From an uncultured Ilumatobacter sp. (lineage in GTDB: Bacteria > Actinomycetota > Acidimicrobiia > Acidimicrobiales > Ilumatobacteraceae), in contig CALICC010000394.1 of assembly GCA_938049325.1 (NCBI GenBank), positions 1 to 30,257 of the forward strand: a stretch of DNA of 30,257 bases. The letters run 5' to 3'. Each line of letters begins with the position of its first letter. Within the stretch, counting starts at the first letter, position 1. Positions 22,891 to 30,257 of the stretch are shown here, piece after piece. The notes beneath the pieces are model-generated. The model did no database searches, was not told the origin of the DNA, and saw nothing but the letters and a program-made list of their open reading frames with translations. The position numbers and the translations under genes are program-made.

Positions 22891-24103
22891 TCCTCTGGAC
22901 CGCGACGAACTCACCACCGCCGTCCGAAACGCGCTCGAGCCGTACGTGACGTCGGGTCGAATCCCCGGCTTGGTGAGCTATGTCGCGCACAGCGGCGAGG
23001 TGGTGCACGAGTTGGCCCTCGGTGTGCGCGACGTCGAAGCGGCGGAGCCGATGACCACCGACACGCTCGCCCGTATCTACTCCATGACCAAGCCGGTCAC
23101 CAGTGTTGCGGTGATGATGCTGATCGAGCGCGGTGACCTCGCCCTGGAAGATCGTGTCGACAGCTACCTGCCCGAGTTCAGCGACCCGGTGGTGTTCGAG
23201 AGCGAGAACGCCGACGGTGAGATGACCACGGTTCCGGCTGATCGTCCGATCACGATCGAGCATCTGCTCACGCACACGTCTGGGCTCACCTACGGAATCC
23301 TCGGCGGGACCGAGATCGCGAAGCGCTACAACGATCTCAACATGATGCAGTTGGCCATGCCGCTCGACGAGTTCTCGCGTCGCGTCGCCGACATCCCACT
23401 CGTCGGTCAGCCCGGCGAGCGCTTCAACTACGGCGTGTCGACCGCGATCTTGGGTCGCGTCATCGAAGTCGTGAGCGGCCAGTCGTTCGACCAGTTCATG
23501 GCGGACAACGTCACGAGGCCGCTCGGGATGAACGACACCGCTTTCTTCGCTCCGCCCGAGAAGCTCGATCGGTTCGCCAAGCTCTACACCACGGGTCCGA
23601 GCGGCGACTACTTGGTGATGGACGACAACAAGCAGGGGGTCCTCGCCGGTTCGCTCCCGGCGCTGCTCCTTGGCGACGGTGGCTTGGTGTCGACCGCTCC
23701 GGACTTCGCTCGTTTCTGTCAGATGATCCTGAACAAGGGCGAGCTCGACGGAGTGCGGTTACTGGAGCAGTCGACCGTCGAGCTGATGACTCAGGACCAC
23801 CTTCCGGCTTCGTCGCCGTACGTCAACTTCGGTCCGCTGGTCGAGTTGACCGGCATCGGATTCGGGTACGGCTTCGCGGTGTCGGGTGACATCGCTCCCG
23901 AGCTTCGCGTCGCAACCGGGCCCGGCGATCTCTGGTGGGGCGGTTATTCGACCACGGTGTTCTGGATCGACCCGACCAACGATCTCGTCTGCATCCTGAT
24001 GGGGCAACAGGTTCCTCCCGCTGGTGAGGAAGGTCTGCGCATGGAACTCCAGGTTCAACTTCGACAAGCCGTGTACGGCGCACTCGCGGTGATCGCGTCG
24101 TAG
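22874..24103 (+). CDS. Serine hydrolase of the class C beta-lactamase fold (EstB-like esterase)
   Basis: A 409-aa cytoplasmic-looking enzyme without a signal peptide. Ser70-x-x-Lys73 (YSMTK) is the nucleophile/base pair, Tyr186 (FNYGVST) the YxN-like tyrosine, and WWGGYSTTVFWIDP the third motif, in the WGG form seen in EstB-like esterases rather than KTG. HTSGLTYG and GLVSTAPDFARFCQMILN are also typical. It more likely hydrolyses esters or amides than beta-lactam antibiotics. The frame is open upstream through the tetR gene, but the ATG at 22874 gives the normal N-terminus. It is the last gene of the operon and could act on the imported compound. Confidence 0.88.
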   Translation: MPTPHSPLDRDELTTAVRNALEPYVTSGRIPGLVSYVAHSGEVVHELALGVRDVEAAEPMTTDTLARIYSMTKPVTSVAVMMLIERGDLALEDRVDSYLPEFSDPVVFESENADGEMTTVPADRPITIEHLLTHTSGLTYGILGGTEIAKRYNDLNMMQLAMPLDEFSRRVADIPLVGQPGERFNYGVSTAILGRVIEVVSGQSFDQFMADNVTRPLGMNDTAFFAPPEKLDRFAKLYTTGPSGDYLVMDDNKQGVLAGSLPALLLGDGGLVSTAPDFARFCQMILNKGELDGVRLLEQSTVELMTQDHLPASSPYVNFGPLVELTGIGFGYGFAVSGDIAPELRVATGPGDLWWGGYSTTVFWIDPTNDLVCILMGQQVPPAGEEGLRMELQVQLRQAVYGALAVIAS

Positions 24104-24143
24104 CGGCAGTGAAATCGAACTGCGGCCGCCGACGGCTTACTCG

Positions 24144-25121
24144 TCAGCAGCCGTCGTTCCAGTCCGAGTCGAGTTCGTCGAGCCATGCCGCAACGTCGTC
24201 CGCCGCGGTGAGGCATTCGTTGCCGCTCAGCGAGGCGTCACCCAAGGGAGCGAAGCGCAGCAACTCGTCGGGGACCGGACCGGACAGCTCGTTGCTGCCG
24301 ACGTAGAAGAACTCCAGCTGTGCCAGATCCGCGAGCTCGGCCGGGATCGAGCCGCTGAACTCGTTGGCGTTCAACCCGAGGTACACCAGGCTGTTCAGTT
24401 CGGCGATCTCCACAGGAATCGACCCGGAGAGTGCGTTGTCTTCGAACGACAGCGTCTCCAGCTTCGTCAGCGCCGAGAGGGTGGATGGGAGTTCGGTGAA
24501 CTGATTGCTGAACATCGTCAGGTTGGTGAGTTCGACGAGGTTGCCCACCTGGTCGGGGAACGGACCGCTGAGCGCATTGGCGGACAGCGACAAACTCGTG
24601 AGTGTGGTGAGGTTGCCGATCTCGGGTGGCACCGCGCCGACCAGATCATTGCCGTTGAGGAAGAGACGTTCGAGCTGAGGAAAATCGCCGATCGACGCGG
24701 GGATGGAACCGGACAGATCGTTGACGATCAGGTCGATCTCGACGATGCCGTCGGCCTCGCAGGTGATTCCGAACCAGGTGCACGGATCGGAGTCGGTCAA
24801 CCATGCCGATGAGTCTCGCCAGTTCGATCCACCCGTGGCGTCGTACAAGTTGACGAGTGCGTCGCACTCACCCGCTGAGATCGTCGAGCCGACTGCGTCG
24901 AGGTCAACGGGGCAGCCACCTGCAGTGTCCACGGGTGCAGGGTCGGCCTGCGCGTCGGGCTCGGGTTGAGGAGTGCCAGCATCCTGGTCGCCGTCGCCTC
25001 CCGGCGCCGGTTGAGTGGCCTCGGGCGTTGCGTCCGTTCCGTCGGGGGCGTCGCCGTCGCTTCCCGAACACGATGCGACCACCACCGACGCAAGCACGAG
25101 CACCGCAGTTCGAAACCTCAT
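24144..25121 (-). CDS. Leucine-rich-repeat lipoprotein of the plant (LxGxIP) type
   Basis: A 325-aa secreted lipoprotein. Residues 1-17 are a lipoprotein signal (LVLASVVVASC), followed by a Pro/Asp/Gly-rich linker to about 65. An N-terminal cap follows, with paired Cys and WLTDSDPCTWFGITC, as in plant receptor LRRs. Eight repeats of about 24 residues come next, pattern LxxLxLxxNxLSGxIPxxIxxL (one is 23), and a C-terminal cap ends in Cys. Such domains bind proteins or sugars at the surface. Partner and role are unknown. The ATG at 25121 stands 6 bases after TACAAT, so the mRNA is probably leaderless. It converges on the esterase gene and is divergent from the Tat-exported protein gene. Confidence 0.88.
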   Translation of the reverse strand: MRFRTAVLVLASVVVASCSGSDGDAPDGTDATPEATQPAPGGDGDQDAGTPQPEPDAQADPAPVDTAGGCPVDLDAVGSTISAGECDALVNLYDATGGSNWRDSSAWLTDSDPCTWFGITCEADGIVEIDLIVNDLSGSIPASIGDFPQLERLFLNGNDLVGAVPPEIGNLTTLTSLSLSANALSGPFPDQVGNLVELTNLTMFSNQFTELPSTLSALTKLETLSFEDNALSGSIPVEIAELNSLVYLGLNANEFSGSIPAELADLAQLEFFYVGSNELSGPVPDELLRFAPLGDASLSGNECLTAADDVAAWLDELDSDWNDGC

Positions 25122-25133
25122 CGGGTCATTGTA
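25122..25133 (-). promoter_or_regulatory. -10 element of the LRR gene, leaderless layout
   Basis: TACAAT (25133-25128 on the - strand), then GACCCG, then ATG. A 5-of-6 match to TATAAT at the distance expected for transcription starting at the ATG. No convincing -35 upstream. The rest of the 210-base gap to 25333 holds no ORF or strong repeat that I can support. Confidence 0.5.
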
Positions 25134-25332
25134 CGAGCGAGCGCTCAGGTCGACCCGGCAGTCGACCCAGAGGACCGGACGCACCGGAATCGCGCCGGAA
25201 GCGCACCGCGTCCGGCTTCGCCACCAGGAACCAGACGCAGGCGGTGTTGTGAGCACGTTCGGCTGCTTGTGGACTCACGGAACGAATTAGGTTCGATTCG
25301 ACCGCTCGGCTGGTCGGGCGATGGGAGGAACC

Positions 25333-27549
25333 ATGAGTGAAATCAGTCGACGCACGTTCGTTGCCGGTTCGATCGGGGCAGCCAGTGCGCTCACGCTCAG
25401 TGCCTGCGATGTGCCCAAGCCGTGGATTCCCACTGGTGGCGGACACCGTCGGCCTCGCCGAACCGATCCGGAGTACGCGCTCGCGGCTCCAGGCGCTCGC
25501 GGGCTCATCGACGAGGGCAGATATCAGCAACGCGTGTCCGACTACCTGGAGTTTGCGACCGCTGCCACCAACGTCGGCAGGCCAACCGGCATCGCCCTGC
25601 ACCTGATCGCCGCCCAGCGTGACCCCGAGTACACGTGGGACATCGACAGCGTGACCGTCGACGGGTTGGCGTCGGTCTGGGCAAAGATCGACGGTTGGCA
25701 GGACACGCGTGACTTCGACCTGATGTACCTGCACTGGGTCCATGCCCTCGGCAGCGGAGGCACGTCGATGACCACGCTCGACTCCAGCGTGCTCGATGCC
25801 ATCAGGGCGCGGATGGTGAACAACCGGTACCGCTATGACGATCCCCGTCCCGGCGGTCGGATCGACGACCTCTGGTTCTGGTCGGAGAACCACGTGATCA
25901 TCGGACTGGTCAACGAATACCTCGCCGGCCAAGAGTTCCCCGACGAGGTGTTTCCGGTCACCGGTTTCACGGGTCGCGAACACCTCGAGCGCTCGCGTCA
26001 GCCGATCCTGGACTGGATCCACGAGCGCGCTCGTTTCGGGTTCTTCGAGTGGCACAGCAACGTCTACATGCTCAAGAACCTCACGCCGTTGCTGACGCTC
26101 GCGGAGCTCGGTGACGACGCCGAGATGGTGCGTGCCGCGGGCATGGCGCTCGACCTGGTGCTGCTCGACATGGCCTCTCATATGCAGGCGGGCAGCTACG
26201 TCGCCCCGCGCGGCCGCACCTACAAGAAGGACAAGATGACCGCGTTGGACGAAGACGTGTTCAACAGCTGCAAGTTCCTCTTCGACGACACCGAGTACGA
26301 GTACCAGTCACGCACCGACAACGGCGCCACATACCTGTGCGGGGCCCGGCGCTACCGACCGCCGCAGGTCATCATCGACATGGCGACCGCATCGTCGCCC
26401 GGTGTGGTTCGCGAGCGCCACGGGATCTACGTCGACGGGGAGGCGCCGGTCACGTCGAACCCGGTGGCACCGTTCGGCTACGACTTCAACGACCCCGACA
26501 ACCTGACGTTCTGGTGGTCGCAGGGCGCTCTCGGTTTGTGGCAGGTCGCCGGAATCAGTCTCTCCGAAGCCGAAGAGCACGGTCTGTTCGACGTACCGAG
26601 TCTTGCGGAGGTCAGGCTGCTCGCCGACCTGAACGGTCGGGACCCGGACCGGATACGGGCGTGGGAACAAGCCAACCACGACATCATCAACTTCGGGTTC
26701 CTCAGCGAAGCCAACACCTACGCCTGGCGCGGCGATGCCGTGTCGCTCGCTTCGGTGATCGATCACCGCTTCGGTGAGATGCGGGACCAGGGCCACAGTT
26801 GGACCGCCGGCATCGACGCGGAGGCGCTGATCTTCACCACTCACCCGTTGATCGGACTTCCAGAGTCGACCAACTGGGCCGACGACGGCGAACCCGGGTA
26901 CTGGACCGGCGAGGCATCGATGCCACGGTGCGCGCAACACGAACGGACCGCGATTCACATCTATGACCCGTCGTGGGACGAGAACACCGACGCGCTGCTC
27001 TGGTCGATCTTCAACTACCGGGACTACACCCACGCCTACGTCCCTCAGGATCGTTTCGACGAGGTGACGCAGAGCGGGCACTGGACGTTCGTGCGCAAGG
27101 GGAACGGCTACATCGGCCTCTGGTCGTGGCGCTCGACGAGGTGGCGCGTGTACGACCCTGCCGTCCACGCAACCGACGGGATGGTGCAGCCGTTCGACCT
27201 GCTCGCGGAGGGCGGTCCTGACAACGTCTGGATCGTCGAGGTGGGGGAGGGTCCGCCCGCGGATTTTGCGGCTTGGCAAGCGTCGATCCTGGCTCAGGAA
27301 CCGATGGTGGACCGCGGCGACGACGGATTCAGCGTGCGATGGACATCGCCGACCGCGGGAGCGCTCGGGTTCGGTTCGATCGAGCCGTTCACCGTCGAAG
27401 GCGTCGAGCAAGAACTGGCTGACTTCCCTCGCCACGAGTCGGCGTTCGGTACGGTCGAGCGGCTGTCCACTCGGTACCGGCTGCGCGCTCGGCGCGCTCG
27501 TCTCACGCTCGACTTCGATCGACTACGCCGCCGCGTCTGGGGCCGTTAG
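25333..27549 (+). CDS. Large Tat-exported lipoprotein of unknown function, probable alpha-helical toroid
   Basis: 738 aa. The N-terminus SRRTFVAGSIGAASALTLSAC has a twin-arginine motif and a lipobox (Cys25), so a folded protein is exported by Tat and lipidated. The ATG at 25333 is preceded by GGGAGGAACC, better than the ATG at 25321. The middle (about residues 170-330) is helical, with WFWSENHVIIGLVNEYLAGQ and RFGFFEWHSNVYMLKNLTPLLTLAELG, resembling (alpha/alpha) toroid enzymes such as polysaccharide lyases. The C-terminal part is rich in Trp, Tyr and beta-like segments. Invariant-looking His, Glu, Trp and Tyr residues suggest an enzyme acting on a polymer (inference). I do not recognise a named family. 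Confidence 0.8.
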   Translation: MSEISRRTFVAGSIGAASALTLSACDVPKPWIPTGGGHRRPRRTDPEYALAAPGARGLIDEGRYQQRVSDYLEFATAATNVGRPTGIALHLIAAQRDPEYTWDIDSVTVDGLASVWAKIDGWQDTRDFDLMYLHWVHALGSGGTSMTTLDSSVLDAIRARMVNNRYRYDDPRPGGRIDDLWFWSENHVIIGLVNEYLAGQEFPDEVFPVTGFTGREHLERSRQPILDWIHERARFGFFEWHSNVYMLKNLTPLLTLAELGDDAEMVRAAGMALDLVLLDMASHMQAGSYVAPRGRTYKKDKMTALDEDVFNSCKFLFDDTEYEYQSRTDNGATYLCGARRYRPPQVIIDMATASSPGVVRERHGIYVDGEAPVTSNPVAPFGYDFNDPDNLTFWWSQGALGLWQVAGISLSEAEEHGLFDVPSLAEVRLLADLNGRDPDRIRAWEQANHDIINFGFLSEANTYAWRGDAVSLASVIDHRFGEMRDQGHSWTAGIDAEALIFTTHPLIGLPESTNWADDGEPGYWTGEASMPRCAQHERTAIHIYDPSWDENTDALLWSIFNYRDYTHAYVPQDRFDEVTQSGHWTFVRKGNGYIGLWSWRSTRWRVYDPAVHATDGMVQPFDLLAEGGPDNVWIVEVGEGPPADFAAWQASILAQEPMVDRGDDGFSVRWTSPTAGALGFGSIEPFTVEGVEQELADFPRHESAFGTVERLSTRYRLRARRARLTLDFDRLRRRVWGR

Positions 27550-27577
27550 CCGTCTGTCGAGCAACAGCTCCTCGACC

Positions 27578-28534
27578 TCAGCTCCAGAGCGTGACGTGGA
27601 CGCGCGGTTTGAATCGCGCGATGTTCGTGCCGCTTCCGGTGAGCATTGCCTGGATCGCCCGCGGGGTGCTCGTGAATCGGACGAGTTCGTTCACCAACGG
27701 ACTCGTCACTTCGTGACGCAACCACGACGCGGCCCACGTGCCGTCGGCGAGCAGGCCCGAGCCCTGCACGCGAACCAAGCGGCCATCCGCAAGCTCGCCG
27801 CTCACGGCGTGCGCTGCGCACAGTGCGATGCCGTTACCGGCAGCACTTTCGGCGAGCGCCGCCGAATGGTTCTGGAAGATGCGCTGGCGTGCTTCGGGGA
27901 CCCCGAACCGGCGCAGCATGCGTGACGCAACGCTGTTGGCGTCGGCCGCGCTCGGCCCCAGCAGCCACTTCTGTTGAGCGAGCGTTTTCGGGTCCACGTG
28001 TCGCCCGGCCACCTCGTGTGACGGGCTGACGACGGCGATCACTTGGTAGCGCAGGAACTCCTTGACGCGAATGCTCTCGGGGTTCGACTGCGAGGTGGGC
28101 CCCATTGCGACATCGACCGCGCGCGACGCGAGGAGTCGAGGGAACTGGTCGGGGGGGCTCACGCTCATCTCGACCTGAAGGTCGTCAGCGCGAGTCGAGA
28201 AGAGTTCGATCAGACCCGGGGCGGCGACCTCCCCGAACAGCGACGACACGGCGATGCGCAGCACGCGTTGGCCATCGCCCGCGGCGCGCACCTCGTGCAC
28301 CGTTTGATCTTGGAGACCCAGCATCTCGACGGCGCGCGACGCCAAGCGAAGGCCGCCGGGTGTGAAGCTGATCCCCGAACCGGTGCGGACGAACAGGTCG
28401 TCGCCGAGTTCCTTGCGCAGCGCCGCCACGTGGCCAGACACGGCCGCCTCCGACACCTGCAGCTCATTCGATGCTTCGCGCGAGCTCCCGTGCCGGGCGA
28501 TGGCCGCGAAGACGCGGAGTTGGGCGGGCGTCAT
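27578..28534 (-). CDS. LysR-family transcriptional regulator
   Basis: A 318-aa LTTR. Residues 2-60 form the winged helix-turn-helix: LRVFAAIARHGSSREASNELQVSEAAVSGHVAALRKELGDDLFVRTGSGISFTPGG. The two-lobed effector domain starts near residue 90 (VLRIAVSSLF). It is divergent from the molybdenum hydroxylase genes and is the likely activator of that operon. AGCAA-N9-TTGCT lies 4-22 bases upstream of its start, and TAAGTT is 6 bases before the ATG. The effector is unknown. Confidence 0.9.
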   Translation of the reverse strand: MTPAQLRVFAAIARHGSSREASNELQVSEAAVSGHVAALRKELGDDLFVRTGSGISFTPGGLRLASRAVEMLGLQDQTVHEVRAAGDGQRVLRIAVSSLFGEVAAPGLIELFSTRADDLQVEMSVSPPDQFPRLLASRAVDVAMGPTSQSNPESIRVKEFLRYQVIAVVSPSHEVAGRHVDPKTLAQQKWLLGPSAADANSVASRMLRRFGVPEARQRIFQNHSAALAESAAGNGIALCAAHAVSGELADGRLVRVQGSGLLADGTWAASWLRHEVTSPLVNELVRFTSTPRAIQAMLTGSGTNIARFKPRVHVTLWS

Positions 28535-28537
28535 CCG

Positions 28538-28556
28538 AGCAACTTAACCAATTGCT
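28538..28556. promoter_or_regulatory. Putative LysR binding site beside the lysR start
   Basis: AGCAA-cttaaccaa-TTGCT: 5-bp perfect arms around 9 bases, AT-rich for this genome, containing the T-N11-A type spacing typical of LysR sites. It overlaps the presumed -10 TAAGTT (28546-28541, - strand) of lysR, fitting autoregulation. Confidence 0.45.
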
Positions 28557-28567
28557 GAAGTCGCGTT

Positions 28568-28579
28568 TGACGCGCGTCA
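28568..28579. promoter_or_regulatory. 12-bp perfect palindrome in the lysR-cox intergenic region
   Basis: TGACGCGCGTCA is fully self-complementary. The overlapping TTGACG (28567-28572) could be a -35 for the + strand operon, though the sequence 17 bases on (TTGAGT) is a poor -10. A second regulator contact or an activator-dependent promoter is possible. Confidence 0.4.
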
Positions 28580-28650
28580 CACATCGGACTTGAGTGCATG
28601 CGGGGAAGTCGAGCGACGGGGGTCGTCGCCGAGAATGTGAGGGGTTCACC

Positions 28651-29526
28651 ATGCAGGTACCAGCACCGTTCGAATACGAACGGGCCACGAGCATCGATCA
28701 CGCGATCGCGCTGATGGAACGATTGGGGAGCGAGGCGCGCGTCGTCGCCGGCGGGCACAGCCTCCTCCCGATGATGAAACTCAGACTCGCAACGCCCGAG
28801 TATCTGATCGACATCAACGATCTGAGCGCCGAGCTCGAATACATCCGGATCGAAGGTGCCGAGGTTCGCATCGGGGCGCTCACCCGACACCGTCAGTTAC
28901 TCGAGAACGACGAGTTGGCCGCGGTGCTTCCGATCTTCCGCGACGCTGAGAAGGTCATTGCCGACCCCGTGGTCCGCAACCGCGGAACACTCGGAGGTTC
29001 GCTGTGCCAGGCAGACCCGTCCGAAGATCTGTCGGCCGTGTGTGACGCCGTCGGTGCGTCCTGCGTGATCCGCAACGGCTCGGGAGATCGTGTGGTGTCG
29101 ATGCATGACTTCCATCGCGGTCCGTACGAGACGGCTGTGGCCGACGGGGAAATGCTCACCGAGGTGCGCATCCCGCTGCGACCGGGGTCGTCGAGCGCCT
29201 ATCACAAGGTCGAACGACGAGCCGGCGACTGGGCGGTCGCGTCAGCAGGCGCCGCTGTGACGATGGACGGCGACGTGATCGCCGACGGCCGCGTCGGCCT
29301 CTGCGCCGTCGGGCCGAACCTGACCAACGTCGAGCCCATCTCGGCTGCGCTGCAAGGCCAGGCCCCGTCCGAGGAGTTGTATGCGCTCGTCGGACAGATC
29401 GCCGCCGACAACGCCAACCCCTCGACCGACACCCGCGGGACCGCCGCCTACAAGACCCATCTCGCCAAGGAGCTCACCGTCCGGTCGCTCCGCAAGGCCG
29501 TTGCCCGGGCCACCGGGCAGGCCTGA
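28651..29526 (+). CDS. coxM: FAD-binding medium subunit of a CO dehydrogenase/xanthine dehydrogenase-type molybdenum hydroxylase
   Basis: A 291-aa flavoprotein that passes electrons from the iron-sulfur subunit to the acceptor. AGGHSLLPMMKLRLA (33-47) and TLGGSLCQADPSED (113-126) are the two FAD-binding motifs. The C-terminal domain contains KVERRAGDWAVASAGAAV and ends in RSLRKAVARA, as in CoxM/CutM. The ATG at 28651 has GAGGGG about 6 bases upstream; the frame is open further upstream but without a better start. First gene of a medium-small-large operon. The symbol is given by family; true CO oxidation cannot be judged without the large-subunit active site. Confidence 0.88.
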   Translation: MQVPAPFEYERATSIDHAIALMERLGSEARVVAGGHSLLPMMKLRLATPEYLIDINDLSAELEYIRIEGAEVRIGALTRHRQLLENDELAAVLPIFRDAEKVIADPVVRNRGTLGGSLCQADPSEDLSAVCDAVGASCVIRNGSGDRVVSMHDFHRGPYETAVADGEMLTEVRIPLRPGSSSAYHKVERRAGDWAVASAGAAVTMDGDVIADGRVGLCAVGPNLTNVEPISAALQGQAPSEELYALVGQIAADNANPSTDTRGTAAYKTHLAKELTVRSLRKAVARATGQA

Positions 29527-29550
29527 TCACAGGATCGAACGGAGCACATC

Positions 29551-30039
29551 ATGGAAGTCACAATGAACATCAACGGTGACGAGGTCACGCGCGACATCGA
29601 GCCGCGCACGCTCCTCGTCCACCACATCCGCGACAACCTCGGCCTCACCGGCACGCACTGGGGATGCGACACCAGCAACTGCGGCACATGCGTGGTGTGG
29701 GTCGACAACGAACCGGTGAAGAGCTGCACCACGCTCGCCGCGATGGCGGGTGGTCACGACGTGCGCACCGTCGAAGGCATGGAGACAGACGGCGTGCTCG
29801 ACCCGGTGCAAGAAGGCTTCATCCAGTGCCACGGCCTGCAATGCGGATTCTGCACGCCGGGGATGATGATGACGGCGCGAGCACTGCTCGACCGCAACCC
29901 TGATCCCACCGAAGCCGAAATCCGAGAAGCGATCAGTGGTCAGATCTGTCGCTGCACCGGCTACTCCACCATCGTTCGCTCGATTCAGTGGGCGGCCAAG
30001 AAGGAACAAGAGACTCCCGTGGAAGTGAGCGCATCATGA
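29551..30039 (+). CDS. coxS: [2Fe-2S] small subunit of the molybdenum hydroxylase
   Basis: 162 aa with two [2Fe-2S] clusters. The plant-ferredoxin-like site is Cys39, Cys44, Cys47 (GCDTSNCGTC) and Cys59. The helical-domain site is Cys98 and Cys101 (QCGFCTPG, with Gln97 next to the molybdopterin), plus Cys133 and Cys135 (ICRCTGY). Length is normal for CoxS/CutS. CGGAGC lies about 8 bases before the ATG. Its stop overlaps the large-subunit start by 4 bases (ATGA at 30036-30039). Confidence 0.93.
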   Translation: MEVTMNINGDEVTRDIEPRTLLVHHIRDNLGLTGTHWGCDTSNCGTCVVWVDNEPVKSCTTLAAMAGGHDVRTVEGMETDGVLDPVQEGFIQCHGLQCGFCTPGMMMTARALLDRNPDPTEAEIREAISGQICRCTGYSTIVRSIQWAAKKEQETPVEVSAS

Positions 30040-30257
30040 CGGTGACCGAGCCCGGCGTCGAAGAGAACACCAACGCAGTTCCCACGCCCGACAACAACCT
30101 GAACGACCACAAGCCGAACGGCTTTGGCCGCATGCTCCGCAAGGAAGACCCGCGCCTCGTGCGCGGGCTCGGCCAGTTCTGCGACGACATCGAACTTCCC
30201 GGGATGCTGCACCTTGCGATCCTGCGATCGCCGATGGCGCACGCAACGATCGTCAGC
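30036..30257 (+). CDS. coxL: Molybdopterin-binding large subunit (CoxL/CutL type), 3' truncated by the window end
   Basis: The first 74 residues are present. After an Asn/Pro-rich leader, GFGRMLRKEDPRLVRGLGQFCDDIELPGMLHLAILRSPMAHATI is the N-terminal domain typical of aerobic CO dehydrogenase and related large subunits. The active-site loop, which would distinguish CO dehydrogenase (AYxCSFR) from other hydroxylases, lies beyond the window. It starts inside the small-subunit stop codon. Confidence 0.88.
   Translation, partial: MTVTEPGVEENTNAVPTPDNNLNDHKPNGFGRMLRKEDPRLVRGLGQFCDDIELPGMLHLAILRSPMAHATIVS

Noticed and set aside
24121..24160. CGACGGC/GCCGTCG repeat at the convergent ends of the esterase and LRR genes
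   Set aside because: Seven-bp arms with a 13-base loop overlapping the LRR stop; possible bidirectional terminator but not distinct from GC-rich background.
27555..27577. Short GTCGAG/CTCGAC inverted repeat between the Tat protein and lysR genes
   Set aside because: Only 6-bp arms and no T-run; too weak to call a terminator.

Overview
The window is about 30 kb of high-GC, densely coded DNA with TGA, TAG and TAA stops, many 4-base stop/start overlaps and ATG/GTG starts. Several genes appear to be transcribed without a leader. Gene content points to an actinobacterium: a mycothiol-type maleylpyruvate isomerase-fold protein, many lipoproteins with Asp/Thr/Ser-rich linkers, and LuxR, TetR and MarR regulators beside catabolic enzymes. 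It may belong to the Acidimicrobiia, but that placement is an inference from overall protein character. I see no rRNA, tRNA, CRISPR array, IS element or phage gene. It reads as a chromosomal catabolic and accessory region.

Left part (1-9959). A cupin/acyl-adenylate ligase fusion, a nitroreductase and a TetR regulator form an overlapping + strand operon. Facing it on the - strand are a MarR regulator, a crotonase and an AhpD-like protein. MarR is divergent from an EamA-type exporter gene that carries an in-frame TGA. The short marR/eamA gap packs two overlapping promoters and three related operator-like sites. A class D beta-lactamase lipoprotein follows. Next is a - strand operon of four genes in which every junction is a 4-base overlap: a small protein, a maleylpyruvate isomerase-fold protein, an SDR and an Asp-nucleophile alpha/beta hydrolase lipoprotein. 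A LuxR-type ATPase regulator is divergent from it across a perfect inverted repeat.

Middle (10015-24103). After the LuxR regulator and a SAM methyltransferase comes a divergent locus. An amidohydrolase-2 and a Rieske oxygenase lie on the - strand. On the + strand are a peptide-type ABC importer (binding lipoprotein, permease, permease-ATPase fusion, ATPase), a Coq4-like protein, a TetR regulator and an EstB-type serine hydrolase. The same 11-bp element (TnAACTGCACA) lies in both divergent promoters. This suggests that uptake and degradation of one organic substrate are co-regulated. I consider it the best candidate here for an undescribed system.

Right part (24144-30257). A plant-type leucine-rich-repeat lipoprotein is divergent from a large Tat-exported lipoprotein of unknown function. 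A LysR regulator is then divergent from the start of a molybdenum hydroxylase operon in medium-small-large order (CO-dehydrogenase type), and the large subunit is cut by the window end.

All products are assigned by reading motifs, with no database search. Substrates are not determined.
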